Shown piece by piece: positions 13,501 to 23,935 of a stretch of 64,000 bases of DNA. Made by a program: the position numbers and the translations under genes. The notes below the pieces were generated by a model, which had not been told where the DNA came from, did not search any database, and saw only the letters and a list, made by a program, of their open reading frames with translations. The DNA is from Chlamydoabsidia padenii. Taxonomy: Eukaryota > Mucoromycota > Mucoromycetes > Mucorales > Cunninghamellaceae. Location: NCBI GenBank assembly GCA_025330725.1, contig JAIWND010000010.1, forward strand, positions 372,001 through 436,000, written 5' to 3'. Position 1 is the first letter of the stretch, and every line of letters begins with the position of its first letter.

Positions 13501-13618
13501 TCGTGTTGGTAAAACTGTCCATGGTATCGTCAATATTGTGTTTCGCTATTACCAGCTGTTCCATTCCGTCTTGGCTTAGTTGAGAGTCAATACTAGACGG
13601 ATGTGAACCATCAAGCAT
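10511..13618 (-). CDS. IML2: IML2/TTC39-family tetratricopeptide protein
   Basis: Eleven exons: 13042-13618, 12905-12989, 12802-12848, 12735-12742, 12294-12666, 12138-12237, 11911-12066, 11749-11827, 10883-11673, 10708-10816, 10511-10624; about 812 aa, frame closed throughout. The N-terminal third is acidic and Ser/Asn-rich. The family core then follows (FFENRFMKAKYLLEQYAG, KAVMTNDEP, ALIHLSKEG, then helical TPR-like repeats with RAVLLWMRACIFNATGRH and DDRTRGRELWEKAS). Yeast Iml2 is a mitochondrial outer-membrane/inclusion-body clearance protein and animal TTC39 its relative; the biochemical role is poorly known. Exon 4 is only 8 nt and supplies AVM, conserved at this point in the family as I know it. 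Upstream DNA (13619-14052) has only a weak motif variant, TTTCAAACCCCG near 13923. Confidence 0.9.
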
Positions 13619-14052
13619 GATTATTGATTAATGAATTGAAGAAAAGTAAAAGAAAAAAGGGAAAAGAAGGAGGAAAAGAAAGAGAAATTAATGAGATGGG
13701 CGGACTTTTAAAATTCTCTTTTTTGTGAGGCAATCAAGGAGAGGTGTATAAGGGGGAAAGTTGGAGCGTTGTGAATTACTATGAGCACTGTCATAAAGGG
13801 AGTTATACATCAATTGGATAATGATAATAAGTGATCTCTATCTCCACACCACCATTCTCCTTTTCAATGTTGTTCCAAATTATTGTCTCTCCTTCATCAG
13901 TGAGCAAATTGGCATGAATAGATTTCAAACCCCGTTTTTCTTGTTTGGGTTGTACAACATTTACTTGCAGAATTCAAATACTTTCTTCAAGTAAGGGACA
14001 GCAGGAGACAGTGATCAAGTCCGACATACAATCAAGGACAAGTAAATAATAA
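13619..14052. other. Promoter region of IML2 and 3' flank of the HMCES gene
   Basis: Purine-rich just upstream of the IML2 ATG, then AT-rich. Apart from the weak motif near 13923 nothing specific is seen. Confidence 0.5.
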
Positions 14053-15219
14053 TCATTTTTTATTAAAAAAACTAGTAATGGGGGTTCTATTTCTATTATA
14101 AGAGTGTACTTTTCTAGAGGAGGTGGTCGTCTTCTTATTGGGTTCAGCTTGACGTTTAGTGTCTTGATCATCAGCCATCGTCTTTCTTTTTGTAAGAGTA
14201 GGTGGTGTTGATTTGGTATCCACTGGTGATGCTTTTCCAAAAAAGCTCGAGATGGTACCTTTGAGTGAATCCACAGGTACAATAAAGTCGGACGATTCAT
14301 TGGAAACCAAACCTACTTTATCTGTCACTTGATAGCTAGAAGAAGAACAGAGGGATGAATTAGTTTTATACTTGATTTATTTGGTCTATATCTTACCAAT
14401 CCAATTCGCCTTTGAATGGTTTCATTAGGTTGATTAAAGAGGTTGACCAAGAAGAGGAAGGATTGAGCCACTGTTGAGCTTGGTCTTTTTCCAGAATGAC
14501 GGGCATTCGATCATGTAAAAAGGCAAAAAAGGAAGATGAGCTAGTGGTGACAATGATGGTTGAATACAGGGATTCTTCACGGTCTTTTAGTGATGCTATA
14601 TCGTATAATCCTGCAAATAACATCAATTGGCCATCTTTTCTTTTTGTGTAATAGGGTGTCTTTTTGCCGTTGCTGAGTTTCTTCCATTCGTAAAACCTAT
14701 AATGCAGGGAAAAAAAAAGTTGAGTGGTATGTGTATGCCTTTTTTTTTATTTATTTCTGTACCCTTCAGCAACCACAATACAGCGTTTATCGTTCTTGAC
14801 CTTGTCATACATAGGAAATCCTGCAATAAGAGTGTCATCCCGAGCATTAATTGGCTATTCAAGAAGAAGAAGAAGAAAGTGAGTCAGTTTCGGTTGTTAT
14901 ATGATAAAGAGGTCTTACCTGTATATCCGGTAACGTCTTTGCAAAGGAAGGAACGAGTCCCCATTTCTAGTAAAGTATTGTTAGTATACAATAATGAAGG
15001 GCATACAAGGATATGGAAACTTGCCATAGTTTGAAGTACCAAATGATGCTTGTCGTCATTTTGTCGGACTACGGGGACATGGGATCGAGGTGCCACATTG
15101 TATCGAGGTCGAAAGTTGTCTTGGTCGATCCATTGAGTTTCCTTCACATCAAGTCCAATGTCTGTCAGTCTGGTTTTAATATCGGAGGCACAATGAGAGC
15201 AGCAAAACCGACCACACAT
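14053..15219 (-). CDS. SRAP-domain protein (HMCES-type abasic-site DNA-protein crosslink shield)
   Basis: Five exons: 15025-15219, 14919-14966, 14763-14854, 14397-14696, 14053-14335; 305 aa. It starts MCGRF, so Cys2 becomes the N-terminal catalytic cysteine that forms a thiazolidine crosslink with abasic sites in single-stranded DNA. Other SRAP landmarks are RPRYNVAPRS, KWGLVPSF, PINARDDTL, GFYEWKK (catalytic Glu) and HDRMPVIL (conserved His). The C-terminal tail carries two PCNA-box-like motifs, GTISSFFG and TPITSFFNKK. Intron 1 uses a GC donor (ATG|GCAAGT); the family sequence QTM-KWGL confirms the junction. A TTCAAATCCCG motif lies 78 bp upstream of the ATG. Function is inferred from the family and is secure. 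Confidence 0.93.
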
Positions 15220-15296
15220 GATTATTCGTATGTAAAAGAGAAAGAAGAGAGAGTGGGAAGAAAAAAAAAAAAAAAAGATTCAAGGTTGTGTTTAAT

Positions 15297-15307
15297 TTCA
15301 AATCCCG
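15297..15307 (+). promoter_or_regulatory. Dispersed motif TTCAAATCCCG
   Basis: Exact copy 78 bp upstream of the SRAP gene start codon (gene on the minus strand). Possible transcription-factor site; function unknown. Confidence 0.5.
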
Positions 15308-15485
15308 CCCAAGCGATCTTCAAATCAGATCTACATAGACAGACAAAGAGATGGAATAATGTTAGGTGGGTTTTTATTTAAGATTATATATAAACTAGTT
15401 GAAGAATCGGGGTAACTATACCATAAAAAATAATGACTGAAAGACATAAAAGGAGACAAATAAATCCATCAAGAGGGAGACCAAC

Positions 15486-16523
15486 CTACAAAATGGTACA
15501 CTTTTTTGATTTCTTCTTGACAGGAGGTTCCAGAGCGGCAACAATAGCTTCATCAAACACATTCTTCAACCCCTTTTGAGTTAAAGCCGAGCATTCAACA
15601 TATTTCACAGCCCCCAGTTCCCTTGCCAGTCGTTCCCCAGCATCAAAAGTAATAGGTCGTTGTCGTTGTCGGTTGAGTTTTTCATTCACATTCGGATCGT
15701 CACGTAAATCGATTTGAGTCCCCACAATAAGACAAGGCACACCTGGACAATGATGATGGACTTCAGGGAACCATTTTTCCTTGACGTTTTCAAATGATGC
15801 TGGTGATGTGACGGAGAAACAGACGAGGAAAACATCGGTTTGTGGGTATGAAAGAGGACGCAGGCGATCATAATCCTCTTGACCTATTATTATAATAGAA
15901 TAAAAGGGTGGTGATTTAATAAGGATAGGATCTTTTTTTTTTTTTTTTTTTTTTTTCAATTATTCTTTACCAGCAGTATCAAATAGTCCCAATGTATAAG
16001 GTTCATCACCTAATGATTACAAGTGGTTAATAGTTGGTTGATTTCATGCTAGTTAGTAGGATCTTTACCAATCATCACTGTCACAGCATAGTTATCAAAT
16101 ACCTAAAATATAAGAATAAAGAGTAGGTTTGTACAGGTATATTCCATTATCTAGTACTTACCGTAGGCACATATTCGGAGGGAAATTTGTTGGTAGTATA
16201 TGAAATCAAGAGACAGGTCTAAGTAAAATAAAAAAATAAAAATAAAAAAAGACCATATTATTAGTATTTCCCTTTGTGTCGAGTTAGTCCAGTTTAATCT
16301 TTTTAAGATACTTGCTTCTATATAATAACAACAAAGTAAAAGTTGATTAGTACAAGTATTCTAACAGTGTCATTCAATACTTACTTCTATTGAAGGTAAG
16401 AGTCCAGAGATAGAATATATACAATAACAACAAGGGAGTGTTTGGTCAGTCATGAGTTACTTTTTCTTTTCTTTCTTACCCAACAGCACCATCACCAACA
16501 ACTACACATTTAATCGTTTGCAT
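15486..16523 (-). CDS. CDC42: Rho-family GTPase Cdc42
   Basis: Proposed exons: 16480-16523, 16385-16386 (2 nt), 16316-16317 (2 nt), 16162-16218, 16069-16102, 15971-16009, 15486-15883, giving exactly 191 aa, the normal Cdc42 length. The start [15 protein letters not shown], switch I YVPTVFDNYAV, switch [16 protein letters not shown], Rho insert and C-terminal KKCTIL (geranylgeranylation CAAX) are all clear. Cdc42 controls polarity and actin. Exon 1 stops at GG of the P-loop and the next obvious exon starts at Thr17 (ACC), so exactly four nucleotides coding the end of Gly15 and Lys16 must come from within the 260-nt gap. The only consensus-flanked solution I find is two AA microexons, the second with a GC donor. 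The identity is certain; the microexon model is inference. Confidence 0.93.
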
Positions 16524-16768
16524 ATTATATATAAGTATGTGTATCTATTAAATCAAGATGATATGTTAATATTCAAAGGTCTGTTTCATTATTTATACCA
16601 TTTCATACTTAATAAAAGACAATGGCAAAAAGTAAATACGTCGAGGAATAGCAAGTTAGGACGAAACAAAGAAGGGTAGGATATAAAGATAGAATCTTTC
16701 AGGGAGACCAAAAGAGAGGAAGGAGAGAGTTAAAAGGGGATTAGATGGTATAGCTAAAGAAGATTAAA

Positions 16769-16804
<36 letters not shown>

Positions 16805-18291
16805 AAAGAGAAAAAAAAAATAGCAGAGCAAGAAAAAAATCAATTGTCGGCATTTGAAATGACATGTTTCCCTTTTGAATGCACCTTGCCCTACTTTTTT
16901 TGACATAAAGTAAAACTCCATCCTGATTCCATTCCACAATATATCTATTGTATGTTACACCATTCTCTGGTTTTGGCAGAATACATAATTGAAATACAGT
17001 TCTGTAAGAAACCAGCCTTTGTCTCAAGACGTAATAATCGGGATTTGAAATTATGGTACAGGAACGGGATGACATGAATAACTCCCACTGGATGATTATT
17101 CTGTCAGGGCCACTTGCAGCTCATACCGGTTGACATGATTAGGCTCGGTCGAGATTTAAAGCCCGATTACCCATTCATGCTGTTACTTGCACATTTCTAC
17201 AAGCCGAATCTGATGTCGAAGGACCCATTCATAGTGTCTGATGATCGTGCGTCTTTGATGAATGTAAGCAAATCCGAAGGATGGCTTGTGTAACTCTTGA
17301 AGGGGACTCGACCACTTTTGTCTCTCTCTCTGTCTCTCTTTTGTTTACTTATCAGACCAACTTGATTCATCCATCCATTTCTTTTGATAGAGTTGAAGCA
17401 GTTCATTGGCTAATTTGATCCCCAAGGTTGTTCTGACAGGCAAATTGGCGGAGTTACACAAATTAAGGGGTCGTGAAATGAGTGGCAGAGGGGTCGTTTT
17501 TTTTTTTTTTTTCTCTTTGGGGGACACACACCTTATCTGATTACCAATAAGTATGATGGGTTAAAAAAGTAGTTTTTGCATATGAACATAGTAGAAAAGA
17601 GTGTGTTGACTTGGCATGACACCATGGATATTTAAATACTTCCTATTTGGGATGGCAGATGATCCTTTGAAAAGACTAATAACACTTTTATCATTGAACG
17701 ATGATGATCTTTAACCGAGCCGATGGTTAATTACCCCTTTAAAAATAAAAAAACTTTTTTAATGCCGCTCAATTCACTCGAGTGGCTTTTTTTTTTTTTT
17801 TTTTCAAACCGACATTTAGATTACCCGACGATGGCATTGCTTACTTTTTGTGCCGTTTTTTTAAAAACGTTAGTGTCATCATGACGATGATCATTAGCAT
17901 GAAAGAATAAAATTTGCTCGTATGGTCAAGTGATTTAACTTGTTTGTAGCTTGTTCGCCTTACTAGAATCACGCATGCCCTTTATCAGATTCTGACCCAT
18001 CAATCTCAAAAGAATTCACTTGCCGATTGAGCCAATCGGGAGTTCTTCCTATCTGTTATCAGATGCAATTTTATTGGTCGATGGCAGTCTGACAAACATA
18101 TTTCAACTCCGTTTTTTTTTTTTTTTTTTTTTTTCTAATTCCTTTATTTCCCCTACCTCCCTTTCACTCTTCTTCCTTTTTTTTTATTTTATTTAATTTA
18201 CTTTCATACATTGTAAACAACCCTTCTTCTTCTTCTTCTTCTTCTCCCCCCTTGTCTTACATTCCCTCATACAATACATAATACTAACCTA
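16524..18291. other. Intergenic region
   Basis: About 1.8 kb. It contains a (GA)n run at about 16771-16800, a CGGGATTTGAA motif at 17039-17049, a (CT)-rich run near 17320, several T homopolymers and, near 18220-18245, a CTT-repeat just before the mitoferrin start. No convincing gene was found. Confidence 0.55.
16771..16800. repeat. (GA)n microsatellite
   Basis: Fifteen GA/AG dinucleotides in a row; ordinary slippage repeat. Confidence 0.9.
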
Positions 18292-19398
18292 ATGGCTGAA
18301 GAAGAATACGATTATGAATCTCTTGGTGACAACTGTACCATGACTCAAAACGCCTTTGCAGGTGCATTGGCGGGTATTGCCGAACACTGTGCCATGTACC
18401 CCGTGGATAGTATCAAGGTTGGTTTCTTGTAAGAAAAGAAGGCAATGGTGAATACTAATACTTGACTCTTACTCTTTATTATTGTAGACTCGAATGCAAG
18501 TGATCCAAACAGCAGCAGCCAGTCCGTCGGTAGTGTCTTCTACTTTGGCCATCAATCAACAAGTTAGAATGTCATCTCGCAATCTCTGGCGTGGTGTGAA
18601 CTCGGTGGTACTTGGGGCTGGACCTGCACATGCGTTACATTTTGCTACTTATGAATTTTGCAAAGAATATTATGGTGCCAATCGACAGGGCCATCATCCT
18701 TTAGCCTCTGCAGCTGCTGGTGCCACAGCCACATTTGCACATGATGCTTTGATGAACCCATTTGATGGTAAGATAATAATAACAACATGAAGAATAATCT
18801 GATCTTTCTCTCTAACTTTCTTTTTGTTTACTTTTTTTTTAAAAAAAATAATAATCTAGTGATCAAACAACGGATGCAGCTCGGGGATAGTGCCTTTCGA
18901 TCAGTCCGGGAATGTGCTCGAGTGGTGTTTGCAAAAGAAGGTATGGCGGCGTTTTATATTTCCTTACCTACTACCTTGGCCATGTCGGTCCCCTTCCAAT
19001 CGATCCAATTTGCTACTTATGAATACTTTAGAAAGGTACTTAATCCTCAAGGTGGTTATGATCCTTCAACACATGTGATGGCGGGTGGTTTGGCAGGTGC
19101 AATGGCGTCTTCATTGACAACTCCTTTGGATGTGGTCAAGACTCTTTTACAAACACGCGGGCAAAGTCACGATGCTCGTATTCGCGGTGCTACTGGATTT
19201 ATGGATGCTGTCACTATTATCAAGGAACGTTATGGTGTACGAGGATTCTTTAGAGGATTTAAACCCAGGGTACTCACACATATGCCTAGTGCTGCCATCA
19301 GTTGGAGTGTATATGAATACTTTAAATGGTTAATGATCTCTTCCTCTCATCATCATCATCATCACCAAGATCAACCCAACAACTTATTACCCCTTTAG
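18292..19398 (+). CDS. Mitoferrin-type mitochondrial iron carrier (Mrs3/4 family)
   Basis: Three exons: 18292-18417, 18488-18767, 18860-19398; 314 aa, the usual size of a six-helix SLC25 carrier. The three carrier signatures are visible: YPVDSIKTRMQ, NPFDVIKQRMQ and TPLDVVKTLLQTRG, each followed by amphipathic repeats. FAHDALMNPFD and the MGG-like AGGLAGAMASSLTTP region match the mitoferrin branch better than other SLC25 groups. The expected role is Fe(II) import across the inner mitochondrial membrane for heme and Fe-S synthesis. A run of six His near the C-terminus is unusual for the family. A CT-rich leader precedes the ATG. Confidence 0.9.
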
Positions 19399-20929
19399 TC
19401 ATATCTATCTACTCCATCTTATCCACAAACACACACACATGCACACACACCCGCCCTATTTGCCTTTTTAGTCATCTTTATTTATTTGTCATTGGATTTG
19501 TCTCACCTTGATATTCAGTTGGCGCTTATCTTCTCTTATTCCAAATCATACCTCCTTCCCACTGGTGTATCAATAGTTTGTATTCCCCACTTATTCTTTA
19601 CACACACATTCTCTTGTATATAGTTTGTTAATATCGTAGTATAGATATTAAGTACATTACCCTTCCATCCTCACCCCTTCACAAAATAATGATAGACTCT
19701 TATCCCCACATGAATAAAATAAATAAACAGACCTATTTTTATCCAACATCATCAGTCGCATATCACCAGTGACACATGCATGTCTTTATTTAATCAATAT
19801 CTATCACTAGTTATAACTATTAAAGATAAACTAGATCTATCTACATTTGGCACATTCACCATCGTCATGGTCGAGTATAAGTAAGGTTGTTTGCTTGTAT
19901 TGATTTGTTTCAATCAGGTCCTAGACATTCATACTTGTTCAAAAGAGCTGTTTGTAACTTACTTACATCTAGTACAGGAATCATTCAGGATATAAGATAA
20001 AAAGTGTTAGCAAAGTTGTCATTCCCCTTTCCCGGTTATGCAAAAAGATTAGTGTTACTTGTATTTGGTGAGAAAGAAGGTAAATTTAAAAAAAAAGAAA
20101 AGAAAGACAGAAAAAAAGAAAAAAAAAGGAAAGAGGCTCTTAAGCGATTTTATTTAAATCCCGCCCACGCCACGACTACAACTTTTAATTTTCTTACTCT
20201 TCCCTTTTTCTTTATTAAGATAGAGTATAATTTATTAGTATACAATACTGTGAGAGAATTCATTGTGAACAAGTGATTGATGAAACGGCATACCTCCTTC
20301 TGCATGAATTTCGGGATTTGAAATTATCAAGTGGCCGCCTCACTATTTCTTTGGGAATCTTTGATACCAATTCTGCATTATCAGGTACTGTGGAAATTCA
20401 GAAAAGGAAGAGGAAGTAAGCTACCTTGGAAAAGAATCTATTCGTTTCCATACAGTAATGTTTATTTTGGGCATCAAGTCGAGTAAGTAACTTTGAGCAG
20501 TGGGTGATGAACATTTAAGGTCAAGCTTGTGATCCATATTTCATCATATATCATCTTACCACTTGTGATCTTATCACCATGCAGGAAGAGAGGATAATCC
20601 GCCTTCCTAATTTGGTAACCATAAACGCGATGATCTCTTTAGCGAGTCAGATCTCACCTTCCTCTCCCCCAAGAAGAGTGTTTTATAGTAAAGTTAAAAC
20701 TGGTGCATCATTGTTTCTAATGATCCTTAGAGCAAGTATGTTAGATTAAAAACATAAAGGGGGGAGGAGAAAGGAGAAAGGGGGAATGTGTGAAAGACGA
20801 CATCATCGCTAGAAAGTCTCATTGTGTCATTTTAAATCCCGCTTTCTTTTTTCTTCTTCTAGTTGGATAATTTTCATTTTCCTCTTTTTCTTTTTCTTTC
20901 TTCATCCTTCTTTCCCCCCATTAATACTA
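19399..20929. other. Intergenic region with several motif copies
   Basis: 3' flank of the mitoferrin gene (AATAAA near 19715), then a region with TTTAAATCCCG at 20153-20163 and CGGGATTTGAA at 20312-20322 with no gene start nearby. A third copy at 20831-20841 is in the VAP promoter. An unannotated RNA gene cannot be excluded. Confidence 0.5.
20831..20841 (+). promoter_or_regulatory. Dispersed motif variant TTTAAATCCCG
   Basis: Lies 89 bp upstream of the VAP start codon, followed by a long pyrimidine tract as in other genes of the window. Confidence 0.45.
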
Positions 20930-22458
20930 ATGTCCTTAATAATTGAACCTTCCGATCTTCTCACCTTCCAGCGTAAGTATCTCATTACAGCTATGAAAGG
21001 CAACGCGGTGACTCTAACTCTCTCTTTTTTTCCCCCTCTTTCTAGGACCATTGACCAACGTGACTAAAGAAATATTACTGGTGAAGAACCCTAATGCCGA
21101 ACCTGCTATCTTCAAGGTCAAAACAACCGCACCCAAACAATACTGTGTTCGCCCTAATGCAGGAAGGATTGAAGGTAATGGTCAAGTGGAAGTACAAGGT
21201 AAGAAAAAAAGAAAAAAGAAAAAAAAAAAGAAATCACTAGGGTCGGGGGGTATAGGGGAATGGTCAAAGCTGTGGTGTATTGGCTATTTATCAACATAGC
21301 ATCTTTTTAACTCTTTTACTAATGTGTATTCTATATTTTAGTCATCTTGCAACCATTCAAGACTGAACCTCCTCTGGACTTCAAGTGCAAAGACAAGTTT
21401 TTGGTCCAAAGTGCACTAATCCAAACTCACGAATACGACTCCACTCCTATCACTGATATCGTAAGTCAATCTTCTCATTCTCTCACTCAACTAAGGATAA
21501 CATACTCACTCCTTCTCTGTTTACTATATATTAGTGGACACGTATCGAAACTCAAGACCAAGGCTCCATTCGTCAACATAAAATCAAATGCTCATTTGTC
21601 TCAGCACCTGCTCAAGAAAATACCACCACCACCAACGCCACTGAGGTAAGAATATATTTAAAAAATAAATAGGTATTGGGGAGGGAGGGGGGGGTAGCAA
21701 AGTAGTAAAGCAAAAAAGGTGCTAATGACATGGTATATTGTTTTTATTGTTTTTATTGTTTATAGACTCATTCATCACAACCCTTGGAATCCAATCCTAC
21801 CGACTCAGCCCATGATGTCAGTGCCTCTCATGGGACCAAGGAAGATGATCCATCTACTACTACCAACAGTACTATCGACACATTGGGCTCCTCCACTTTA
21901 CCAGTTGAAGATATACCAACAAAGAAGATGACGGATGACCCTATTGAAACCACCAAGGAGCAACCACCTGCTGTGACAACCACTCAAGCTAACATGGAAC
22001 CACCTACTCCTCAAACAAAAGTAGAAAAGGAACCTCAAACAATTGGCCCTGTGACATCTACTCCTACCACAACAACTAGATCACCACCCACAACAGAGAA
22101 TCACCACCCGACCGTACCTGTTAACATTGATACTCCTAAAAAGGAAGCGGTAAAAACACACCAAAAGGATGTAGATGAAAAACAACAATTACGACAAGCA
22201 TTGGAATCGGCACAACAACAAATTAATCTTCTTCAACGGGAATTGGAACAAAGCAAACAGGAATTGGATGGACTTCGTTTGCGTCAGAATGCTTCTCGTA
22301 CTGACAGTCGCAAGTTGCCTCCTACTGTACAACCTTCGGATGCCGTCCATCAACATTTGGCTCAACTACAAAAGCCTCATCCTATCGAAGGATACCCTCC
22401 TCAAGTCGTGGCTATCATGTGTGGTGTTATATTCCTTTTTACTTATATCTTCTTGTAG
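20930..22458 (+). CDS. VAP/Scs2-type ER membrane tether
   Basis: Five exons: 20930-20972, 21046-21198, 21342-21460, 21535-21645, 21766-22458; 372 aa. Residues about 5-125 form an MSP domain (LLTFQRPLTNVTKEILLVKN, FKVKTTAPKQYCVRPNAG, LQPFKTEPP, KDKFLVQS), the part that binds FFAT motifs of lipid-transfer proteins. A Thr/Pro-rich linker follows, then a coiled coil around QQQINLLQRELEQSKQELD and one C-terminal membrane helix (VVAIMCGVIFLFTYIFL), making it a tail-anchored ER protein that forms contact sites. The linker is longer than in yeast Scs2. A motif copy lies 89 bp upstream. Confidence 0.93.
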
Positions 22459-23935
22459 TATAAATAGTCTACTATAGTTTAGTTAATGCATCATTCCCTA
22501 TTTACCATCTACTTGGATAAAAGCAACTTGTCACCCTAATTATATCACACATGATCTTTTTTTTTTAGTTACTCTTAATAGACAAACAAATACACATCAC
22601 CCTGTTTTTACAGTACTAAAACATGACATGAATACACTACCGGGATGGACATAATTAGACAAAATGGAATGAAGGGGGGGAGAAGACTTTTTATTTTAAG
22701 TGTTTGACTATACTAAAACATAATGTAAACTAATTACTAGATGAAGGGGAGGTATGTACTAGCTAATAATGTCGCATCCAACCTATCCTATTGACTTGTG
22801 ACCTAGATTCAGTAGTATAGATATCTTCCATGTTTTTGTGTTAATGTCCACCTTAACTGGTTGGGTGCTGTTGTGATCAACTGCTAGAGTAAAATCATGC
22901 TGATCCAGGTGAGTGTTGTGGTAGTCAATACTTGAAGACTATACATGACTGAATCGAGTCAACTACGTTGTTAAAAAAAAAAAAGAGTATCTTGTCAAGT
23001 GACATCCCATGTCCTTCAATCCCATTGACACCAATACCATTTTCACATACTGTACTTACCTAATTATAATAGTGACCAGCCCAAGTTGTCACCACCAGGA
23101 GCCAACCACCAAGGAGACACAGTGAAGGAATCTTGTACAGGAGCGAATTAATCTTGGAATGACATCGTTGGAGAGTCAGATAATAGGTAGCAGAAGTGGT
23201 GGATTGCCTTGGCTGTTGTCTGTTGTCTGTTGCGCATCCCCTTCCATTTGTACAATCAGGTCTTGTGTTGGCACTGACACAATAAGAGCATCAACACCAT
23301 AGTTTCATTTCGTTTAGTAGCAGTTGTCGTTGTTTCAATATCGAATGTCCAAAAAAAAAGAGAGAGAAAGAGAGGTGCAAATTAAAAAAAGGAGGAAAAT
23401 TCATTTTTGTGGGGAAAGTCCTGTCGGGATTCTAAATATACCTGGCAAACGTCAAATTGGCACTGACCCTTCCCACGTTCACTGCCAGTGGATGGGCAGA
23501 ATTAATGAAAATAGAAAAACTGGATAATAACAAACAGACAACAAGGCTAAATTGACAAGTTGAACCAAAAAGTCAATAGGCATTTTTTTTAATATGACCT
23601 GAATTAGATTGGATTGTTGACAGAAAAAGGATGAAACGAAACTGATTTGAAACTTTCTTTGTATCGAGAAATTCCTCAGTATCATACAAACAGAGTTGGG
23701 TCTTACCAACATCATCAGATTTCATAATTAAATAAATTCCCTCTCTGGCTGTCCCTCCCCCTCCCCCTCCCCCCATAACATCACATTTTCAAATCCCGCC
23801 GCTTTATAAAAGAAACACCCATTTTCCATCATAAATCCCTCAATTGAGTACATACACACACTTTTGACCTTTTTTCTTCTTCTTTTCTCTTTTTATATTT
23901 TTTTGATTCTCTTATTACTCTTTCACATCAGATCA
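22459..23935. other. Intergenic region
   Basis: About 1.5 kb. No gene is supported. A CGGGATTCTAAAT-like degenerate motif lies near 23430 and an exact copy at 23788-23798 upstream of the kinase. Confidence 0.5.
23788..23798 (+). promoter_or_regulatory. Dispersed motif TTCAAATCCCG
   Basis: Exact copy, extended as TTTTCAAATCCCGCCGC, 138 bp upstream of the kinase ATG. The same 17-mer recurs in intron 1 of the same gene (24582-24598). Confidence 0.55.

Noticed and set aside
15290..15310. Motif copies as tRNA genes
   Set aside because: TTCAAATCCCGCC looks like the 3' half of a T-arm, but the 5' half of the stem and all other tRNA parts are missing at every copy inspected.
16316..16386. A single 4-nt microexon in CDC42
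   Set aside because: No four-base segment of the needed form (N-A-A-R) flanked by AG and GT/GC exists in the gap; 6-nt alternatives AAGTAA and AAGCAA break the frame or the P-loop.
16754..17075. Open frames over the (GA)n run
   Set aside because: Repeat-driven Leu/Ser runs with no conserved sequence.
20004..20276. 90-codon Lys-rich open frame
   Set aside because: Made of an A-rich low-complexity run; no support.
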